Positions 6,231 to 9,459 of a stretch of 9,459 nt of DNA are shown here, one piece after another (within the stretch, counting starts at the first letter, position 1; the number at the start of each line of letters is the position of its first letter). The notes below the pieces were generated by a model. It did no database searches, was not told the origin of the DNA, and was given only the letters and a program-made list of their open reading frames with translations. The translations under genes and the position numbers were made by a program. Origin of the DNA: Alkalibaculum bacchi (lineage in GTDB: Bacteria > Bacillota > Clostridia > Eubacteriales > Alkalibacteraceae); the NCBI RefSeq assembly GCF_937875145.1, contig NZ_CALNCS010000018.1:1-9459 (forward strand). The letters run 5' to 3'.

Positions 6231-6274
6231 TTTTTCAATTAAAAATACTGAAAGAAATGGCACTAAAGATGAGG

Positions 6275-6301
6275 GCACCTTTTATAGAGGTGCTTTTTTT
6301 T
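6275..6301 (+). terminator. Rho-independent terminator of the tyrosine-kinase operon
   Basis: A GC-rich 6-bp stem, GCACCT (6275-6280) with AGGTGC (6288-6293), has a 7-base loop and is followed by eight Ts (6294-6301). Confidence 0.85.
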
Positions 6302-6302
6302 A

Positions 6303-6545
6303 TCCAGAATATTATCCCCTTTCAGAAATCAAATCTCTACTACGACAAAAGAAGCCTCTGGCACAGGTAATATGAAATTTATGATGAATGGAGCGATAAC
6401 GATAGCCACATTGGACGGTGCCAATGTAGAGATTGCAAATGAAGTAGGAGATAACGATATTGTTGTTTTTGGATTAAAAGATATTGAACAAATTCGCATT
6501 ATCTATACTATTTACTTCTCAAGGGATTTCTTACACTACATATGA
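6303..6545 (+). pseudogene. glgP: Remnant of glycogen/maltodextrin phosphorylase (C-terminal PLP-site segment)
   Basis: In the frame of position 6351, codons from about 6330 read QISTTTKEASGTGNMKF, then MMNGAITIATLDGANVEI and EVGDNDIVVFGLKDIEQI (to 6492). This is the conserved phosphorylase segment that holds the pyridoxal-phosphate lysine (the AAA codon at 6375, in GTGNMKF). The full enzyme is about 800 residues; only about 55 recognisable residues remain. There is no start codon with a ribosome-binding site, the upstream sequence loses homology within about ten codons, and after 6492 the reading continues into unrelated sequence to a TGA at 6543. It begins directly after the kinase-operon terminator. 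It is the trace of a deletion or rearrangement that removed a glycogen-utilisation gene, and cannot be functional. The well-preserved motif suggests the event is not very old. Confidence 0.85.
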
Positions 6546-6618
6546 TATAACAAAGTCAAAATTCTTTGCAGGTGTTCCTCAATCTACGGTTATTTATCAG
6601 ATCGCGATTGACAAATAA
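6499..6618 (+). pseudogene. Unidentified C-terminal coding fragment
   Basis: In the frame ending at TAA 6616-6618, the sequence reads LFTSQGISYTTYDITK, then SKFFAGVPQSTVIYQIAIDK. The composition (alternating Ser/Thr/Tyr and aliphatic residues, like a beta-sheet domain) looks protein-like, and there is no start codon with a ribosome-binding site upstream. It begins where the phosphorylase homology ends, so the join near 6492-6508 is probably a deletion breakpoint between two former genes. I do not recognise the family. Confidence 0.3.
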
Positions 6619-6643
6619 ATGAAAATGGCTAGCTTTTGTTTTC

Positions 6644-6671
6644 TTCTACCTTCTGTTTTTTACTTTTCCCT
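6644..6671. repeat. Degenerate heptad repeat, inverted relative to 266-299 and 2621-2648
   Basis: TTCTACC, TTCTGTT, TTTTACT, TTTCCCT form four imperfect pyrimidine-rich 7-bp units. Their complements (GGTAGAA, AACAGAA and so on) resemble the AGAAAGC heptads elsewhere in the window. The similarity is weak, so this may be only a pyrimidine tract. Confidence 0.3.
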
Positions 6672-6678
6672 TTAATTG

Positions 6679-6707
6679 TTGATATTCTAAAGACTTTAAT
6701 GTATTAT
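6679..6707 (+). promoter_or_regulatory. Promoter of the CvfB-like gene
   Basis: TTGATA (6679-6684) and TATTAT (6702-6707) are spaced by 17 bp, a near-consensus sigma-A type promoter. Transcription would start near 6714, about 48 bases before the start codon. Confidence 0.7.
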
Positions 6708-6761
6708 TATTATGACTAAAAATACCAAATGTAAGAGAAGTTGAGGAAAAGAAGGTTTATT

Positions 6762-7601
6762 ATGATAGAATTAGGTAAAAAACAAACATTAAAAGTCATA
6801 CGGAAAGCCAGTGTAGGCTTGTTTTTAAATTCTGCAAATGATCCAGATATGGAAGATATATTACTTCCAAACAATCAAGTTGAAGGGCTTAAGCTTGATG
6901 ATGATGTAGAAGTATTCGTTTATAAAGACTCTGAAGATCGAATGATAGCTACTAGGAAAGTTCCTAAGATTACTTTAGGCCAAATATCAAGCCTAATGGT
7001 AAAGGAAGTAACGAGAATAGGAGCTTTTTTAGACTGGGGTTTAGATAAGGATTTACTCTTGCCTTTTAAAGAGCAAATAGGAAAAGTAAAAAGTGAACAT
7101 TTCTATTTAGTATGTCTTTATATTGATAAGACAGATCGATTATGCGCTACTATGAAAATCTCAAAATACTTACAATCTCATTCTCCCTATAAAATGAATG
7201 ATATCGTAAAGGGAACAATCTACAGTATTAACAGAGATATTGGCGCTTTTGTAGCAGTAGAAAACAAGTATCATGGGCTTATTCCAAACAGCGAATTGAC
7301 TGGTCGCTTGTTTGAGTATGGGGATAAAGTTGAAGCTCGAATCAAAAGGGTAAAATCTGATGGAAAATTAGAGTTAAGTTTAAGAAAAGAAGTTTTTATG
7401 CAGATGGACGACGATGCAGAGAAAATATACGCTAGATTAGCAGCAAAGAAAGGCTTTCTTAAGCTAAACGACAATAGTCCTCCTAGTGCCATTAAGGCTG
7501 AATTTAATATGAGCAAAAGTGCGTTTAAGAGAGCAATAGGGAGATTGTTAAGAGAGCAGAAAATCAATATAACCGATAAGGGTATTGAATTAAGGCGATA
7601 G
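6762..7601 (+). CDS. cvfB: CvfB/YitL-type S1-domain RNA-binding protein
   Basis: The 279-residue protein has the CvfB/YitL arrangement: N-terminal S1-like domains (about 1-60 and 64-135), a clearer S1 domain (about 143-210, with YKMNDIVKGTIYSINRDIGA and LELSLRK), and a C-terminal winged-helix domain (about 220-279). The family length is about 280-300 residues, so it is complete. CvfB of Staphylococcus aureus is an RNA-binding protein that affects virulence gene expression; the molecular role in clostridia is not established. ATG at 6762 with GAAGG 6 bases upstream is preferred to a TTG at 6741, because family members start close to the first S1 strand (MIELGKKQTLKVI). The gene has its own near-consensus promoter and no clear terminator, so transcription may continue to ddl across 227 bp. 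Confidence 0.88.
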   Translation: MIELGKKQTLKVIRKASVGLFLNSANDPDMEDILLPNNQVEGLKLDDDVEVFVYKDSEDRMIATRKVPKITLGQISSLMVKEVTRIGAFLDWGLDKDLLLPFKEQIGKVKSEHFYLVCLYIDKTDRLCATMKISKYLQSHSPYKMNDIVKGTIYSINRDIGAFVAVENKYHGLIPNSELTGRLFEYGDKVEARIKRVKSDGKLELSLRKEVFMQMDDDAEKIYARLAAKKGFLKLNDNSPPSAIKAEFNMSKSAFKRAIGRLLREQKINITDKGIELRR

Positions 7602-7637
7602 GAAGTCACTGTTTTTATATGCTAGAAAAAGTTCTGA

Positions 7638-7754
7638 TCTTTAATTTATGTGCAAGGATTAGATTTTGACCTGTTAGACTTGAGTTTAGAGCGCTGGTGG
7701 CTTATAACAGATAGCACTTTCTTGGTAGGCAGTGATGGACAGGTTATAGAGTAA
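7638..7754 (+). other. Short open stretch between the CvfB-like gene and ddl, possible gene remnant or leader
   Basis: From 7638 to a TAA at 7752 one frame is open. From a GTG at 7650 it would encode about 34 residues, VQGLDFDLLDLSLERWW then LITDSTFLVGSDGQVIE. The acidic, tryptophan-containing sequence looks protein-like, but there is no ribosome-binding site, so a small gene is unlikely. The same segment has two mutually exclusive 6-bp pairings: ACCTGT (7670-7675) with ACAGGT (7739-7744), and CTGTTA (7671-7676) with TAACAG (7705-7710). Neither matches a riboswitch I know. Confidence 0.2.
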
Positions 7755-7828
7755 AGCATCAGCCTATAGTATAAATTGGAATCAATCGTAATATATTTTA
7801 GTAAGACGTTCGAATCAAGGAGGAAACG

Positions 7829-8869
7829 ATGAAACAAGTAATTGGCATAGTATTTGGTGGAAAGTCTGGCGAACATGATGTTTCCTTAATGTCAGCCAGC
7901 AATGTAATAGATGTAATGGATAAAAGTAAGTATGATGTGGTTAAAATAGGGATTTCTCGAACTGGCGAATGGATGATGTATAATGGTGATACAAAGAGAA
8001 TCGCCGCAGATACCTGGCAACAAGATGAAAAAAATCTCATAAAAGGTTTTTCCATATTTGATCACCCTATTATTAAGAATGTAGATGTGTTTTTCCCAAT
8101 TCTCCATGGGCCAAATGGAGAAGATGGAACCGTTCAAGGTTTGTTCAAATTGCTTGGTAAACCTTTTGTTGGCTGTGGAGTCTTAGCATCTTCTGTAGGA
8201 ATGGATAAAGTCTATTCAAAGATCTTATTTGAACATGCAGGAATACCTATAGGAGATTATACATCCTTACAAAGAGGCGATTGGAAAACAAGCGAGGAAG
8301 ATTCTATTGTAGAAATTGAAAAGAAATTGCAATACCCTTTCTTTGTAAAGCCGGCCAATATGGGTTCGAGCGTAGGAATTTCAAAAGTTCACAATCGCCA
8401 AGAAGCAATAGAAGGGATAAAAGAAGCTTTTAAGTACGATAGCAAGCTGATTTTAGAAAAGGCTATTAATTGTAGAGAAGTGGAATGCGCTGTTCTAGGG
8501 AATGAAAGTCCTATAGCATCCATTTTGGGAGAAATTGTACCTTCTCAAGAATTCTACGATTATAAAGCCAAATATATTGATGGAGATAAATCTGCTTTAA
8601 TTATACCTGCAAATTTAGATGAGTCTACAACACAACAAATTAGAGAGTATGCAGTAAAAGCCTTTAAATGCGTGAATGGTAGAGGTCTATCTAGGGTAGA
8701 TTTCTTTGTGGATAAAGACACAGGTGATGTACTTATTAACGAAATCAATACACTACCAGGCTTTACAAATATCAGCATGTACCCTAAATTATGGGAAGCA
8801 ACTGGAATATCATATGTAGAGTTAATCGAGAGAATCATCTCCTTAGCTATAGACGAATTTAATAGTTAG
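7829..8869 (+). CDS. ddl: D-alanine--D-alanine ligase
   Basis: This 346-residue ATP-grasp enzyme joins two D-alanines, using ATP, to make the dipeptide end of the peptidoglycan precursor in the cytosol. The motifs are complete: GGKSGEHDVSLMSA (10-23, with S13 and E15), FPILHGPNGEDGTVQG, FFVKPANMGSSVGIS in the ATP-grasp domain, and INEINTLPGFT with the metal-binding Glu and Asn near the C-terminus. The specificity loop reads EFYDYKAKY (241-249); the final Lys-Tyr (K248, Y249) matches the K215-Y216 pair of E. coli DdlB, which marks D-Ala-D-Ala ligases rather than VanA/VanB-type D-lactate enzymes. AAGGAGG is 5 bases before the ATG. No murF or other mur gene is adjacent. A weak TGCTCT/AGAGCA hairpin (8876-8900) follows but lacks a T tract. 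Confidence 0.96.
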   Translation: MKQVIGIVFGGKSGEHDVSLMSASNVIDVMDKSKYDVVKIGISRTGEWMMYNGDTKRIAADTWQQDEKNLIKGFSIFDHPIIKNVDVFFPILHGPNGEDGTVQGLFKLLGKPFVGCGVLASSVGMDKVYSKILFEHAGIPIGDYTSLQRGDWKTSEEDSIVEIEKKLQYPFFVKPANMGSSVGISKVHNRQEAIEGIKEAFKYDSKLILEKAINCREVECAVLGNESPIASILGEIVPSQEFYDYKAKYIDGDKSALIIPANLDESTTQQIREYAVKAFKCVNGRGLSRVDFFVDKDTGDVLINEINTLPGFTNISMYPKLWEATGISYVELIERIISLAIDEFNS

Positions 8870-8949
8870 AAAAGCTGCTCTAAATCAACATAAGAGAGCA
8901 ATAATCAGTTGTTGCCTAAAACATAAAATACCGACTAATGGAGGGTATA

Positions 8950-9384
8950 ATGGATCAAAATAAACAGAAAGTATTAATTCGAATAAAAGGTACTACAAAA
9001 CAAGAGGGCGAATCTGACGAAGTAATTGAATTAGTAACTCAAGGCGAAATGTACAAAAAGCGAAAGAGTAATTATATCATGTACAAAGAATCCGAGGTAT
9101 CGGGCTTAGAGGGGACTACTACTACATTAAAAATTGAAGGCGATAAAATCTCTATTATTCGCTTAGGCACCATGAATTCCCATATGACCTTTGAAAAGGG
9201 AAAGAAAAGCTATAATATGTACTCTACTCCATATGGAGAGATGACGCTTAGCATTTGTACACAAGATATTAATATAAATTACAATCAAGAGCACGATCCA
9301 ACAAATATATATGTAGACTACAATGTTGAGATACAAGGTTTAATGGCTGCCCGCAATATTCTAGATATACAAGTGAAGCACTAA
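8950..9384 (+). CDS. DUF1934 family protein (YwiB-like)
   Basis: The 144-residue protein matches the DUF1934/YwiB pattern. It opens with QKVLIRIKGTTKQEGESDEV, continues with ELVTQGEMYKKRKSNYIMYKE, then GLEGTTTTLKIEGDKISIIR and MTFEKGKKSYNMYSTPYGEM, and ends with the repeated-strand core VDYNVEIQGL. The family has a small beta-barrel (calycin-like) fold and no known biochemical function; no catalytic motif or signal peptide is visible. ATG at 8950 with GGAGGG just upstream (8940-8945, 4-base gap) is chosen over ATG at 8938, which has no ribosome-binding site and whose last base forms part of that site. The following gene starts 15 bp after its stop. In many Firmicutes a DUF1934 gene stands directly before argS, which agrees with the arrangement here. 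Confidence 0.85.
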   Translation: MDQNKQKVLIRIKGTTKQEGESDEVIELVTQGEMYKKRKSNYIMYKESEVSGLEGTTTTLKIEGDKISIIRLGTMNSHMTFEKGKKSYNMYSTPYGEMTLSICTQDININYNQEHDPTNIYVDYNVEIQGLMAARNILDIQVKH

Positions 9385-9399
9385 AGAGAGGTTGAAGAG

Positions 9400-9459
9400 A
9401 TGAATAGTACCATAGAAAAAGTAATTGAAAATGTCAAATCTGCAATAAATGAAAGTATA
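9400..9459 (+). CDS. argS: Probable arginyl-tRNA synthetase, first 20 codons only
   Basis: An ATG at 9400 with GAGAGG 8 bases upstream opens a frame of 20 codons to the window edge, reading MNSTIEKVIENVKSAINESI. It lies 15 bp after the DUF1934 gene and is probably co-transcribed with it. The amphipathic, charged start fits the N-terminal Add-1 domain of arginyl-tRNA synthetase, and the DUF1934-argS order is common in Firmicutes. The residues alone do not prove the identity; the call rests mainly on gene order. Confidence 0.5.
   Translation, partial: MNSTIEKVIENVKSAINESI

Noticed and set aside
7646..7876. Leftward 76-residue frame before and within the ddl start
   Set aside because: It overlaps the well-supported ddl start, has no ribosome-binding site and no recognisable motif.
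7829..8869. Van-type D-alanine--D-lactate or D-serine ligase (vancomycin resistance)
   Set aside because: The specificity loop EFYDYKAKY keeps the Lys-Tyr pair of ordinary Ddl enzymes, and no vanH, vanX, vanS or vanR genes are nearby.
8876..8900. Rho-independent terminator after ddl
   Set aside because: TGCTCT and AGAGCA pair over only 6 bp with a 13-base loop, and no T tract follows.

Overview
The window looks like the chromosome of a low-GC Gram-positive bacterium, most likely a member of the Clostridia. The base composition is AT-rich, almost every gene has a strong AGGAGG-type ribosome-binding site, and the neighbourhoods (feoA beside a DtxR/MntR regulator, a ywqCDE-like tyrosine-kinase module, a DUF1934 gene directly before a probable argS) are of Firmicute type. 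An alkaliphilic clostridial relative would fit, but no marker fixes the genus. No prophage, IS element, CRISPR array, rRNA or tRNA was seen.

Left part (1-1014): the 5' part of feoA runs leftward off the window edge. It diverges from a rightward MntR-type metalloregulator gene. The 286-bp space between them holds a perfect 14-bp palindrome next to the feoA ribosome-binding site, a heptanucleotide tandem repeat, and six tandem copies of a degenerate 11-bp unit. A terminator follows the regulator.

Next (1120-2751): a cardiolipin synthase gene is complete except for one apparent 1-base deletion near 1695, upstream of both catalytic HKD motifs. It converges on a leftward gene for a secreted cell-wall hydrolase (two peptidoglycan-binding domains plus NlpC/P60). 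The two share a bidirectional terminator flanked by two different 7-bp tandem repeats.

Middle (3747-6301): divergent from the hydrolase is a compact three-gene operon: a Wzz/CpsC-type membrane modulator, a CpsD/YwqD-type tyrosine kinase with a C-terminal tyrosine cluster, and a CpsB/YwqE-type PHP phosphatase. A strong terminator follows directly, with no polysaccharide biosynthesis genes attached. The kinase/phosphatase pair probably controls envelope polysaccharide or other envelope targets encoded elsewhere. The two divergent promoters share a 9-bp dyad, TTGTAACAA, exactly 100 bp apart.

Gene-poor stretch (6302-6761): this contains a decayed glycogen phosphorylase fragment that keeps the PLP-lysine motif, an unidentified C-terminal coding fragment, a degenerate heptad repeat, and a near-consensus promoter for the next gene.

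Right part (6762-9459): a CvfB/YitL-type S1 RNA-binding protein, D-alanine--D-alanine ligase, a DUF1934 (YwiB-like) protein and the first 20 codons of a probable arginyl-tRNA synthetase, all rightward. Overall the window is a housekeeping and envelope region. Nothing in it is clearly a new multi-gene system. The most notable signals are regulatory repeats, one frameshifted gene and one gene remnant.
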